DNA from: Bolinopsis microptera
Lineage: Eukaryota > Ctenophora > Tentaculata > Lobata > Bolinopsidae
NCBI RefSeq assembly: GCF_026151205.1
Contig: NC_087079.1
Span: 2,134,028 to 2,198,027, forward strand
Direction of reading: 5' to 3'
Length of the DNA stretch: 64,000 nucleotides
The notes beneath the pieces were generated by a model. That model ran no database searches. It was given only the letters and a program-made list of their open reading frames with translations, and had not been told where the DNA came from. Below are positions 34,067-46,770 of this stretch, piece by piece; within the stretch, counting starts at the first letter, position 1; the number at the start of each line of letters is the position of its first letter. The position numbers and the translations under genes are program-made.

Positions 34067-36211
34067 TTGACCACGAGACAGCCACTACAGCCTCAACACC
34101 GGCTACTCTGAACTCAGATTATGCAATACCAGTAGTTCCTGGACCGAGCAGTTTAGTGACCATATCAGGCATTTCTACCACTCAAACCACCCAGGTTAAC
34201 TTAACTAACTTACCAACTAACTAACTAACTAACCAGGTTAACTTAACTAACTAACTAACTAACTAAGTAAACTCTTATTTAACTGAATTTCGGGAGTCTG
34301 GTAGATATTTACCCCCCGGGGGTATATAATAATTTAGACCTTATGTCAATATATCAATACTATTGCCCAACTATTACCATTGCCCAACTATTACCATTGC
34401 CCAACTATTACCATTGCCCAACTATGCAACTATTAATAATATATAGTTGGGCATCGGTATTTCACTTTTTCTGTGCATAATCAAAGAATTTAAGGCCCAT
34501 TTTGAACTTGATTTCCAATTAAAGAATTAATCAGACATACGTTTTCGGACCATCGCCGATAGTTACTGTTGACGAAGATGAACTTCAGAAAGAATGTACC
34601 GGAATCATGCTGAGAAACGGGAAAAAGTACACCAAGTTTTTCTATTTTTTGTTCAAATTATAGTTGTTTATGTCAACAAATGTTCAGTTGATGTTCATAA
34701 CTACTTAGCATAAATTTATTAGATAGCTAGAAGTATTCATTGATAAGATAATGATACTATCTTCATATCTAGTTGGTACATATAATTTGTGATGTTACAA
34801 CCTTGTGTCAGGTACAAAGTTTCACTCTCACTGTTCTCACTAACCTGGGAGAGGGAGAGGAAAGCGAAGCGAATAGGAAAAAGTTCGTCAGAACCATTTT
34901 TTTCAATTTGCAATATAATCTTCTTTTATACATTAATTATATCTATTTTCAATTAATGTTTTTCAACTGTAAATGTTCCAAATTTGACGATAAAATCTTT
35001 TAAAGATGTATCAAAATTAGAGGACCCTAATTTATTAAAACAATGCAAGATGTACCGATTACAAGTTAACCCTGACTTATTTAGAAGGACAGAAGAAGTA
35101 CGAGTTAAAGTTAGAAGACGTGTTGGGAGCCTGCTCTCATCTCAACTTTAACTTCAGACACCTATTCAGAAAGGGTCGTGATCTCTTCAAACTTAGAGTT
35201 TACACTTACAAAAAAGTTGGTGATTTAATTCGGTATATATCTCAACATTTAATTCATCATATAAACAACATTGGTATTTGTAATTTTGTTAGGGAACTAT
35301 AGTCTGTACAGCTGTAGTCTGTACAGTGTACACTCTTGAAAAGACGCTATGATTTTGGTCTTAACAATGATTTCGCTCGATTTTGGTCTTAACAATGATT
35401 TCGCTCTGAGAATCAGGGTCAGTAGCTCAATTGGTAGAGCAAGAGACGCGAAATCTCGAGGTTCTGGGATCATTCCCCAGTTGTCCCTAGTTTTTCAGAG
35501 TTAATCATCACATATAGACAGCATGAGAGTAGGCCTGGCCATCTCGAAGTGATAAAAATACAACAGAATATAATACACATATTACACATTTTAAAAACTA
35601 AGAACGCCATAATTTGATGTTAATTACCTATCTAATATCCAATATATCATCTATTATTTGGAAATTCGGATCAATTCATTAATCAGACAACGTTACAGAT
35701 GGAAGATGGAAAATGGAAAAATAGTTATTTCCAGTTCTTTTGTCATTCTTTGGTGGAAGTGCAAGAGTGGGCCAAAAGTATCAACATGAGAATAAACTGT
35801 TAGTGATTTTGTGAAATACTAATTAAGTTGAATGATCATGTTAACATTGGTTAAGCAACCAGTCTGAATTGGCTTTAAATACTGAACTAATTCATTCTGA
35901 AGTAAGCACTTTGAAGTGGTTACTTTTAGATTTGTAGTTTTATTTTAGAGATGTTTGTACATTGAGCCCTGATTTAACATTTTCATCTCACTTCCTTTTG
36001 ATCTAGGTACTTTACATAATAATACCTATTCTGTTATCTAATGTATGGTTCTACCCCTTATATTCACTACCCCTTATTTCAGTGCTACAAAGACCACGCA
36101 GAGTCCACGTGTTCGTTAACCCTTTCAGTGGGGAGGGGTTAGCTTGCAAAGTTTACAACACTAAAATAGCTCACATATTCCAAATAGCTGGGATTACTAC
36201 AACTGTTACAG
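34067..36211 (+). CDS. CERK: Ceramide-kinase-like lipid kinase, 5' exons only
   Basis: Six exons were read by hand: about 34067-34194, 34535-34635, 34812-34882, 35085-35215, 35699-35798 and 36083-36211. The phases fit at every junction. After a Thr/Ser-rich N terminus comes a PH-like region (YKVSLSLFSLTWERE, KYELKLEDVLGACSH, FKLRVYTYKK, GKWKNSYFQFFC, VQEWAKSINM). The start of the diacylglycerol-kinase-type catalytic domain follows: RPRRVHVFVNPFSGEG and VYNTKIAHIFQIAGIT. The NPFxGxG motif and the W...F.C stretch before it resemble ceramide kinase more than sphingosine kinase; a CERKL-type paralogue is possible. Ceramide kinase phosphorylates ceramide with ATP at membranes. The GGDG loop and all later exons are absent from the window: the last exon ends at a donor that runs into a 4.7-kb tandem array. 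The first exon's start is uncertain. Confidence 0.75.
34195..34265. repeat. Donor-adjacent CTAA repeats with duplicated junction
   Basis: CCAGGTTAACTTAACTAACT, which includes the exon's CAG and the GT donor, occurs at 34191 and again at about 34233, each followed by CTAACTAACTAA. Confidence 0.8.
34359..34428. repeat. 17-bp tandem repeat, 4 copies
   Basis: Unit CCCAACTATTACCATTG, within an intron of the lipid-kinase gene. Confidence 0.85.
35416..35487 (+). tRNA. tRNA-like sequence, probably a pseudogene
   Basis: It folds as acceptor GGGTCAG with TTGTCCC (one mismatch), D arm GCTC/GAGC, anticodon stem GAGA/TCTC and T stem CTGGG/CCCAG. The anticodon loop CGCGAAA lacks the invariant T33, and the T loop ATCATTC lacks the TTC start. 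It is most likely a tRNA pseudogene or SINE head inside an intron of the lipid-kinase gene. Confidence 0.45.
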
Positions 36212-39200
36212 GTAACTACTACTGTTACAGGTAACTACTACTGTTACAGGTAACTACTACTGTTACAGGTAACTACTACTGTTACAGGTAACTACTACTG
36301 TTACAGGTAACTACTACTGTTACAGGTAACTACTACTGTTACAGGTAACTACTACTGTTACAGGTAACTACTACTGTTACAGGCAACTACTACTGTTACA
36401 GGCAACTACTACTGTTACAGGTAACTAGTACTGTTACAGGTAACTACTACTGTTACAGGTAACTACTACTGTTACAGGTAACTACTACTGTTACAGGTAA
36501 CTACTACTGTTACAGGTAACTACTACTGTTACAGGTAACTAGTACTGTTACAGGTAACTACTACTGTTACAGGTAACTACTACTGTTACAGGCAACTACT
36601 ACTGTTACAGGTAACTACTACTGTTACAGGTAACTACTCCTGACTACTGTTACAGGTAACTACTACTGTTACAGGTAACTACTACTGTTACAGGTAACTA
36701 CTACTGTTACAGGTAACTACTACTGTTACAGGTAACTAGTACTGTTACAGGTAACTACTACTGTTACAGGTAACTACTACTGTTACAGGTAACTACTACT
36801 GTTACAGGTAACTACTACTGTTACAGGCAACTACTACTGTTACAGGTAACTACTACTGTTACAGGTAACTACTACTGTTACAGGTAACTACTACTGTTAC
36901 AGGTAACTACTACTGTTACAGGTAACTACTACTGTTACAGGAAACTACTACTGTTACAGGTAACTACTACTGTTACAGGTAACTACTACTGTTACAGGCA
37001 ACTACTACTGTTACAGGTAACTACTACTGTTACAGGTAACTACTACTGTTACAGGTAACTACTACTGTTACAGGTAACTACTACTGTTACAGGTAACTAC
37101 TACTGTTACAGGCAACTACTACTGTTACAGGTAACTACTACTGTTACAGGCAACTACTACTGTTACAGGTAACTACTACTGTTACAGGCAACTACTACTG
37201 TTACAGGCAACTACTACTGTTACAGGCAACTACTACTGTTACAGGCAACTACTACTGTTACAGGCAACTACTACTGTTACAGGCAACTACTACTGTTACA
37301 GGCAACTACTACTGTTACAGGTAACTACTACTGTTACAGGTAACTACTACTGTTACAGGTAACTACTACTGTTACAGGTAACTACTACTGTTACAGGTAA
37401 CTACTACTGTTACAGGTAACTACTACTGTTACAGGTAACTACTACTGTTACAGGCAACTACTACTGTTACAGGTAACTACTACTGTTACAGGTAACTACT
37501 ACTGTTACAGGCAACTACTACTGTTACAGGTAACTACTACTGTTACAGGTAACTACTACTGTTACAGGTAACTACTACTGTTACAGGCAACTAGCTACTG
37601 TTACAGGTAACTACTACTGTTACAGGTAACTACTACTGTTACAGGTAACTACTACTGTTACAGGTAACTACTACTGTTACAGGTAACTACTACTGTTACA
37701 GGTAACTACTACTGTTACAGGTAACTACTACTGTTACAGGTAACTACTACTGTTACAGGTAACTACTACTGTTACAGGTAACTACTACTGTTACAGGTAA
37801 CTACTACTGTTACAGGTAACTACTACTGTTACAGGTAACTACTACTGTTACAGGGAACTACTACTGTTACAGGTAACTACTACTGTTACAGGTAACTACT
37901 ACTGTTACAGGTAACTACTACTGTTACAGGTAACTACTACTGTTACAGGCAACTACTACTGTTACAGGTAACTACTACTGTTACAGGTAACTACTACTGT
38001 TACAGGTAACTACTACTGTTACAGGCAACTACTACTGTTACAGGCAACTACTACTGTTACAGGCAACTACTACTGTTACAGGCAACTAGTACTGTTACAG
38101 GTAACTACTACTGTTACAGGCAACTAGTACTGTTACAGGTAACTACTACTGTTACAGGTAACTACTACTGTTACAGGTAACTACTACTGTTACAGGTAAC
38201 TACTACTGTTACAGGTAACTACTACTGTTACAGGTAACTACTACTGTTACAGGTAACTACTACTGTTACAGGTAACTACTACTGTTACAGGTAACTACTA
38301 CTGTTACAGGTAACTACTACTGTTACAGGTAACTACTACTGTTACAGGCAACTACTACTGTTACAGGCAACTAGTACTGTTACAGGTAACTAGTACTGTT
38401 ACAGGTAACTACTACTGTTACAGGTAACTACTACTGTTACAGGTAACTACTACTGTTACAGGTAACTAGTACTGTTACAGGCAACTACTACTGTTACAGG
38501 CAACTAGCTACTGTTACAGGTAACTAGTACTGTTACAGGTAACTACTACTGTTACAGGTAACTACTACTGTTACAGGTAACTACTACTGTTACAGGTAAC
38601 TACTACTGTTACAGGCAACTACTACTGTTACAGGCAACTACTACTGTTACAGGTAACTACTACTGTTACAGGTAACTACTACTGTTACAGGTAACTACTA
38701 CTGTTACAGGTAACTACTACTGTTACAGGTAACTACTACTGTTACAGGTAACTACTACTGTTACAGGTAACTACTACTGTTACAGGTAACTACTACTGTT
38801 ACAGGTAACTACTACTGTTACAGGTAAACTACTACTGTTACAGGTAACTACTACTGTTACAGGTAACTACTACTGTTACAGGTAACTACTACTGTTACAG
38901 GTAACTACTACTGTTACAGGTAACTACTACTGTTACAGGTAACTACTACTGTTACAGGTAACTACTACTGTTACAGGTAACTACTACTGTTACAGGTAAC
39001 TACTACTGTTACAGGTAACTACTACTGTTACAGGTAACTACTACTGTTACAGGTAACTACTACTGTTACAGGTAACTACTACTGTTACAGGTAACTACTA
39101 CTGTTACAGGTAACTACTACTGTTACAGGTAACTACTACTGTTACAGGTAACTACTACTGTTACAGGTAACTACTACTGTTACAGGTAACTACTACTGTT

Positions 39201-40930
39201 ACAGGTAACTACTACTGTTACAGGCAACTACTACTGTTACAGGTAACTACTACTGTTACAGGTAACTACTACTGTTACAGGTAACTACTACTGTTACAGG
39301 TAACTACTACTGTTACAGGTAACTACTACTGTTACAGGTAACTACTACTGTTACAGGTAACTACTACTGTTACAGGTAACTACTACTGTTACAGGTAACT
39401 ACTACTGTTACAGGTAACTACTACTGTTACAGGTAACTACTACTGTTACAGGTAACTACTACTGTTACAGGTAACTACTACTGTTACAGGTAACTACTAC
39501 TGTTACAGGTAACTACTACTGTTACAGGTAACTACTACTGTTACAGGTAACTACCACTGTTACAGGTAACTACTACTGTTACAGGTAACTACTACTGTTA
39601 CAGGTAACTACTACTGTTACAGGTAACTAATAATGTTACAGGTAACTACTACTGTTACAGGTAACTACTACTGTTACAGGCAACTAGTACTGTTACAGGT
39701 AACTACTACTGTTACAGGCAACTACTACTGTTACAGGTAACTAGTACTGTTACAGGTAACTACTACTGTTACAGGTAACTACTACTGTTACAGGCAACTA
39801 CTACTGTTACAGGTAACTACTACTGTTACAGGTAACTACTACTGTTACAGGTAACTACTACTGTTACAGGTAACTACTACTGTTACAGGTAACTACTACT
39901 GTTACAGGTAACTACTACTGTTACAGGCAACTACTACTGTTACAGGCAACTACTACTGTTACAGGTAACTAGTACTGTTACAGGCAACTAGTACTGTTAC
40001 AGGTAACTACTACTGTTACAGGCAACTACTACTGTTACAGGTAACTAGTACTGTTACAGGTAACTACTACTGTTACAGGTAACTACTACTGTTACAGGTA
40101 ACTACTACTGTTAGGTACTACTACTTTACAGGTAACTATCCTGTTACAGTAACTACTACTGTTACAGGTAACTACTACTGTTACAGGTAACTACTACTGT
40201 TACAGGTAACTACTACTGTTACAGGTAACTACTACTGTTACAGGTAACTACTACTGTTACAGGTAACTACTACTGTTACAGGTAACTACTACTGTTACAG
40301 GTAACTACTACTGTTACAGGTAACTACTACTGTTACAGGTAACTACTACTGTTACAGGTAACTACTACTGTTACAGGTAACTACTACTGTTACAGGTAAC
40401 TACTACTGTTACAGGTAACTACTACTGTTACAGGTAACTACTACTGTTACAGGTAACTACTACTGTTACAGGTAACTACTACTGTTACAGGTAACTACTA
40501 CTGTTACAGGTAACTACTACTGTTACAGGTAACTACTACTGTTACAGGTAACTACTACTGTTACAGGTAACTACTACTGTTACAGGTAACTACTACTGTT
40601 ACAGGTAACTACTACTGTTACAGGTAACTACTACTGTTACAGGTAACTACTACTGTTACAGGTAACTACTACTGTTACAGGTAACTACTACTGTTACAGG
40701 TAACTACTACTGTTACAGGTAACTACTACTGTTACAGGTAACTACTACTGTTACAGGTAACTACTACTGTTACAGGTAACTACTACTGTTACAGGTAACT
40801 ACTACTGTTACAGGTAACTACTACTGTTACAGGTAACTACTACTGTTACAGGTAACTACTACTGTTACAAGGTAACTACTACTGTTACAGGTAACTACTA
40901 CTGTTACAGGTAACTATACGGTAACTACTA
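36197..40930. repeat. 19-bp array, about 250 copies, built from a splice-donor junction
   Basis: Unit CTACTACTGTTACAGGTAA. The first copy is the end of the lipid-kinase exon itself (CTACAACTGTTACAG, then GTAACT), so each unit carries CAG|GTAACT, a close match to the animal 5' splice consensus. Common variants are GGCAAC (destroys the GT) and ACTAGTAC, which occur in clusters and indicate block duplications. Indels become frequent only near 40100-40140 and at the right end (40880-40970). Period 19 keeps no long frame open. Confidence 0.95.
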
Positions 40931-41974
40931 CTAGTTACAAGGCAACTACTACTGTTACAGTGCAAGACTACTGTAATATGCCCAGATTGCTTCTTTGTAT
41001 ACTTGCGGTTACTAGCCACTAAAACTGGCTGTGGTAAGCTGCTTTACCACAAAAACACATTATTATGCAATCCTACAGAACTTAACAAGTTGTTAAAGGA
41101 AATCATCACTGGCTTTACACACCAATCTCCTGCTTCCCATTTGGCTAGTTGTCATGGTTACAGTGTTCCATTGGCTAGCTTTTTGAGCTTGGTGTTACTT
41201 CTGATTGTGTGTTTCAGGTAGAGAGTACTGGAAGTTGTGGGTACTTTGTGTAGTCTGCATGGGCTACATGACACACATTCTTTATCCTTTAATCTTTCTC
41301 AAACAGTACATAATATACAGGATTCAGTATTATAAACAACCACAGATATAATAAAAGGAGAAAGAAGCAATAAGTATACCCCATGTATCCAGTACCCAGT
41401 ATAACCAAAAAACACATTATGTTAGGGTTCCACCAAACACGGTGCAGTAATTAAATTACCACACCGCATAACATGGGGGGCTGTAGCAAATAATGTAAGA
41501 ATAAAAGAAAACAATTCTCGCATCCTAACTACTGATAACTACGGGGGTCCCTAATGAGTTGAAGAAGTACAACAGAAAAAGGTACAGATATTATAAGTTT
41601 GTGTTTTTGCCAGCTTAATTAAGGGCAAACTATTATGTTTTTTTTAAAGTTAGTTTATGATTTAGTTCTTCGTATAGTATTTTAAGTGGAGTATCATGTT
41701 TTTTATTTCCTGTTTAGCGTTCGACTGATTTCCTTTCCATTAGATTTCTTTCTTATGCACATCAGTGTGAATTTTATTGTGAAGACGTAAGTTTCCAAGT
41801 ATAGTAAATTTATTCCTGCAACTATCCATCACTACTGGCAGACCGGCTTCACTGCGACAGAATCTCTCTTTAAAAAGTTATTTATCAAACTATCGTAATT
41901 ATTTGATATTAATAACTTTAGCAGTATTATTGTCCCTTGTATTTACAATACGCAATCGACATAGCAGTTGCTGT
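40931..41974. other. No gene recognised between two arrays
   Basis: The missing catalytic exons of the lipid kinase would be expected here or further right. No GGDG-like exon or other conserved kinase motif was seen. A 72-codon frame at 41003 has no recognisable features. Confidence 0.45.
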
Positions 41975-43793
41975 TTTTAGTTAGTTAGATACTAAATACT
42001 AACCGGGCTCGCTACAAGGTGGTTGCATAGTTAAGATACTAAAACTAAACGGGATCGCTACAATGTGGTCTGCTTAGTTAAGATACTAAAACTAACCGGG
42101 CTCGCTACAATGGTGGTCTGCTTAGTTTAAGATACTAAAACTGACCGGGCTCGCAATAAAAGTGGTATCTGCTTAGTTATGATACTAAAACTAAACGGCT
42201 CGCTACAAAGTGGTTCTGACTGCTTAGTTAAGATAACTAAAACAACCGGGATCGCTACAAAAGTGGTCCTGCCTTAGTTAAGATACTAAACTAACCGGGG
42301 CTCGCTACAAGTGGTCTGCTTAGTTAAGATACAAACTGACCGGGCTCGCTACAAAGTGGTTGCCTTAGTTAAGATACTATAAACTACCGGGCTTCGCTAC
42401 AAAGTGGTCTGGATTAGTAAGATACTCTAAAAACTAACGGGATAGCACCCGCTACATAAAGTGGTTCTGCTTAGTTAAGTATACTAAAAACTAAAACGGG
42501 CTCGCTACAAAGTGGTTCTGCTTAGTAAGATTACTAAAACTAACCGGGCTCTCGCTACAAAGTGATCTGCCTTAGTTAAGATTCTAAAAATAAAACGGGC
42601 TCGTACAAGTGGTCTGCTTATTTAAGTACTAAAACTAACCGGGCTCGCTACAAAGTGGTCTGCTTAGTTAAGATACTAAAACTAAACGGGGCTCGCTACA
42701 AAGTGGTACTGCTTGTTAGTTAAGATACTAAAACTAACCGGGCTCGCTACAAAGTGGTCTGCTTAGTTAAGATACTAAAACTAACCGGGCTCGCTACAAA
42801 GTGATCTGCTTGTTAGTTAAGATACTAAAACTAACCGGGCTCGCTACAAAGTGGTCTGCTTGTTAGTTAAGATACTAAAACTAACCGGGCTCGCTACAAA
42901 GTGGTCTGCTTAGTTAAGATACTAAAACTAACCGGGCTCGCTACAAAGTGTCTGCTTAGTTAAGATACTAAAACTAACGGGCTCGCTACAAAGTGGTTCT
43001 TGACTAAGTTAAGATTCTAGAGACTAAACCGGGCTCGCTTCAAAGTGTTTCTGCTTAGTTAAGATACTTTAACTTAACCGGGCTCGCTTACCATAGTGGT
43101 CTGCTTGTTAGTCTAAGATACTTAAACTAAACCGGCTCTAACAAAGTGGTCCTGCTTAGTTAAGTTACTAAAACTAAAACGGGCTCGCTACAAAGTGGTC
43201 TGCTTAGTTAAGATACTAAACTAAACGGGCTTCGCTACAAAGAGTCTGCTTACGTTAAGATCTAAAAACTTACGGGCTCGCTACTAAAGTGGTTCTGCTT
43301 AGTTAGATACTAAAACTTAACCGGGCTCGCTACAAAGTGGTATTGCTTAGTTAAGATTCTAAAAACTAACACGGGCTCGCTACAAAGTGGTATGCTTGTT
43401 AGTTAAGATACTAATAAACTAACCGGGCTCGATACAAGTGGTTATGCTTAGTTAAGTTACTAAAATAACCGGGCTCGCTTCAAAGAGGTCTGTTGTTAGT
43501 TAAGATACTAAAACTAATCGGGCTCGCTACAATGTGGTTCTGATTGTTAGTTAAGATACAAAAAACTACACCGGGCTCGCTACAAGTGGCTGCTTGTTAG
43601 TTAAGGATACTAAAACTAACCAGGCTCGCTGCAAAGTGGTCTGCTTAGTTTAGATACTAAAACTAACGGCTCGCTACAAAGTGCGTCTCTGCTTAGTTCA
43701 AGTTACTAAACTAACCGGGCTCGCTTCAAAGTGGTTCTATGATTGTTAGGGTAAGTTAATAAAAACTAACCGGGCTCGCTACAAGTGGTATGC
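41975..43793. repeat. Indel-rich satellite, unit about 47-52 bp, about 37 copies
   Basis: The core contains TTAGTTAAGATACTAAAACT and CGGGCTCGCTACAAAGTGGT. Copies near 42640-42970 are regular, but most others carry one to several single-base insertions or losses per unit, far more than in the neighbouring arrays. A TTGTTAG insertion variant recurs. There are no spacers, so it is not a CRISPR. Confidence 0.9.
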
Positions 43794-43932
43794 TGAATAA
43801 GCGAAATGCCCGTCTTTGCTGCATGGTCACCTTGTTATCTCCACTTTGTTCATATCCCTCTTTCGCAGCACTGATTCCCTAGACCGGTGCTAGGTTCCTA
43901 GTCGTATGGGATTATGTCAGTGCGTGTGTATA

Positions 43933-46216
43933 TTATCCATAAACTCCTATGATTCCTATATGATACTTTTTGAACTTTGAACAGCGTTTCTGAGGGACAA
44001 CTTTGGGACTGTCTAAAAGAATACAGTCTGCTCTTTCTGTTCCGTACATGAGGCGAACAAGAAGTGCAGGCAAGGTGATCTTCTGTACACTAGTCATACA
44101 CGCATCAGCTGAAATGTTAAGAGAGGTAAAGAGTGTGTATTTTTACTAATTAAATATTTGAAATAATTACGCTGCATAGGGTTACACCGGTACATGAGGT
44201 ATACAATCATTAATAGTATTGAAACTATTATAATAATAACAACAAAGTAAAGTTACCTAACGCCCGAGTGAACTGAGAGTTGTCGACAATTTGAGGAGCC
44301 ACAAAGTTGACAGGCCCACTGACTTCCTCATTCTCAATCATCATCTCCAGGGCGCTCACTGTATCGTCAATGTGTATCCAGGGGAAGGGTTGCTCACCTG
44401 ATCCGACCACAGTTCCACCAAAAAGAAGGCCTTGTGGTAACAACATTCTCATAGGATCTGTGTTGTATGCCAGCACCACCCCTGATTGCGATGTTACAGT
44501 TACTTCTCACTACTGATTAAGCAGCTGAGTTGTTTGGTCAGAACAACGTTTTATATGATATTGGAAATAGGACCATTGGACCAATCAAAGATTTAATTTA
44601 TCATATTCCATCAAGACGTGCTCTCACTTTCTGATAAAGATAAAGAGGAACTTTAAAGCTTACCGAATCTAGGGTTAACAACTCTGGTTTGACATTCCTC
44701 TGTTAGTTTAGAGCTCTCCTCCCACTTCAAGCAGAGGTCGGTAAAGTAGGTTTCCTTTCCTTTAGCTACCGGAGGGTCTGACTCTGTGTATGTCTTCTCG
44801 GCATCCAGACCGTACACTCCTAAATAATGAATAAGGAATTTAAAAATAAATCATCATCATTTCGTTTGAGCGTCTTCTGTGGCATTCACACTTGAAATCA
44901 CGGGGAAAATAAGCCACCACGATCACGAGTTTTATGAAATGTGACACTATTCCTATGGAGATATAGATTATAGATATCTCTAACTAGTAACTAGGCAAAT
45001 ATTTGAAGAAGACCAACCTACCAACAGCAGAAGCAGATATAAAAAGTTTTGGAGGAGCCTCAGATTTAGCAATTGCTTTGGCAAGTTTTGTTGTTGTGTC
45101 GATTCTGAAAATGTTTGAACAATTGTTATGATCTGCCAGGTGTAATACAAAAGTAAATAACTTGCGATCTAAGAATTTCGATCTAAGAATTGTTACAGTT
45201 CCCTAAAAATATTTCGAACTACTGCTGTTACTAAACTTGGCTACTGCTAAACCTTGCTACTACTACTACTACTAGTGATTACCCACTAAATAGTAGTTAA
45301 CGAACCTGCTGCTGGTAATGGATTTCTTTATTGAATTTATCCAAGGTCCCGGCTTGCCAATTGATTGGCCAGATAAATTTATAACAACATCCGTGTCCAA
45401 AGGCAGTCCATCTTTATCAATATCTTTCTGTAGAAAAAAGTCTCTCAGTACGGGGGGAATGCAACGTCAATTAATGTCAATTAATGTCAATTAATGTCAA
45501 TTAATGTCAATTAATGTCAATTAATGTCAATGTCAGTTTGGGGTTTTTATGGAATACTGACATTAATTGACGTTGCATTCCCCCCCTCAGTACGCCGTAC
45601 GGTGAATGAGAACAAGAACTTACAAGGGGTAAATAAGGCACATCAAACTGGTTGCCATTGATTGTGATTTGTGATCGGTTTCAAACACTTAAAACAAATT
45701 GAGTTTGACTTACCCAGCTTATGAAATTCTTTGCCATCTGATGTCTTGCTCCATCAGCAGGAGCTACTTTTGACGCTTTATTCAAGGCCTGAAAATTTAA
45801 GATATGATTTAAAGATTTAACAGTTGCTTTTGTTGGCTCATCCACTCATTCACCCCCATCTAATCAAACCTATCGAAGACAACTGTTTCAATAATTTTAA
45901 TTCAATAAACAATCTGAGAAACAATAGAGGACGGACAATAATCTACAAAACCTTAAGGTATGTAAATACTGTTTAAGTACTTGTAATAAGTAAGTAAAGG
46001 ATTCAGTATCAGAGTATACTCCTGAGAAGAAGAACTCGCACAGATATTCGAAATATCGCTAATCATGGCCCCTAGCCTCTGTTATTATGTACCTACCCAT
46101 GCTTGTCTGGAAATCACGGAAACATTGTGACCCCCTTTGATGAGACTGCTGACAAGGTATTTCCCTATGTTACCAGTGCCTCCACCTATCACTATGTTCT
46201 TGACGCTCCCTGCCAT
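43933..46216 (-). CDS. SDR39U1: SDR39U1-type epimerase-family protein (317 aa), seven exons
   Basis: Minus-strand exons: 46216-46097 (ATG), 45788-45714, 45424-45306, 45104-45022, 44819-44664, 44481-44257 and 44108-43933 (stop TAA). Phases agree throughout and the total is 954 nt. The protein is an atypical short-chain dehydrogenase/reductase. The N terminus has the nucleotide-binding loop GGGTGNIGKYL (residues 11-21) and GHNVSVISR. VVINLSGQSIGKPG, SSRIDTTTKL, then LFISASAVGVYG follow, and later GEQPFPWIHIDDTVSAL and GPVNFVAPQ, all hallmarks of the family. Near the C terminus, LPALLVRLMYGTERA and LLDSPKVVPQK match, but the last residues (KFKKYHIGIIGVYG) diverge from the usual ending, so the true last exon may differ or be truncated. 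The third exon's acceptor is read as AGAAAG; the CAG four bases earlier would break the frame. The substrate is unknown. Confidence 0.85.
45453..45585. mobile_element. 133-bp MITE with 8-bp target duplication
   Basis: Perfect 28-bp terminal inverted repeats begin GGGGGGAATGCAACGTCAAT. The target duplication CTCAGTAC lies at 45445-45452 and 45586-45593. The left side holds six tandem TTAATGTCAA units that grew out of the inverted repeat. It sits in an SDR39U1 intron, 28 bp upstream of an acceptor. The 8-bp duplication fits a hAT-type transposase acting in trans. Confidence 0.9.
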
Positions 46217-46770
46217 ACTACTGCAAATTGCAATGTTACAATTTTACGCTTACAGTGGCACAAAACACTGATATTATATAATACATAATTAACCGGAATT
46301 CTTATATTGTATGGTATGTATGTACGAATATTGAAATACTTTTCAGCTACCAATAGTTTCCAGATGAATCATTTGAAATTGTTTGTTAACTGTTTTAAAT
46401 AAAAAATGAAGATGCTAATTGTCAGATCTAGAAAATATAATGTTGAATAATATTTCATCAGATACAAAACATGTAGACCAATTAAACAAAACATTTAACG
46501 CATTACATAATTTAGACCGATTCTAAAAGAAATCATAAAAAGACAGTGGTCACTGATAAAAAAAAGGTTACAAAAGTCATGAAAAATATCTCCCACTCCC
46601 GCAATACTAATGGAAGAAGCCTAGCAACAAAATAAACATTGACTTAAATCAATCATTTTTTGTCAAAAACTACCCCTTGAACATTTAAAAATTGAAGCGA
46701 TGTATATAAAATATAATTATGAATTATAACGTCATAACAAATACAATCACATACAAAAATGCAAAACCAA
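46217..46770. other. Intergenic: 5' side of SDR39U1, 3' side of the PLD gene
   Basis: About 550 bp between two genes on the same strand. It must hold the PLD 3' UTR and the SDR39U1 promoter. No strong element was recognised. Confidence 0.5.

Noticed and set aside
35416-35487. Functional tRNA gene
   Set aside because: Lacks T33 and the canonical T loop and has an acceptor mismatch; kept only as a tRNA-like relic.
41975-43793. CRISPR-like array with repeats and variable parts
   Set aside because: Variation is random single-base indels, not spacers of constant length.
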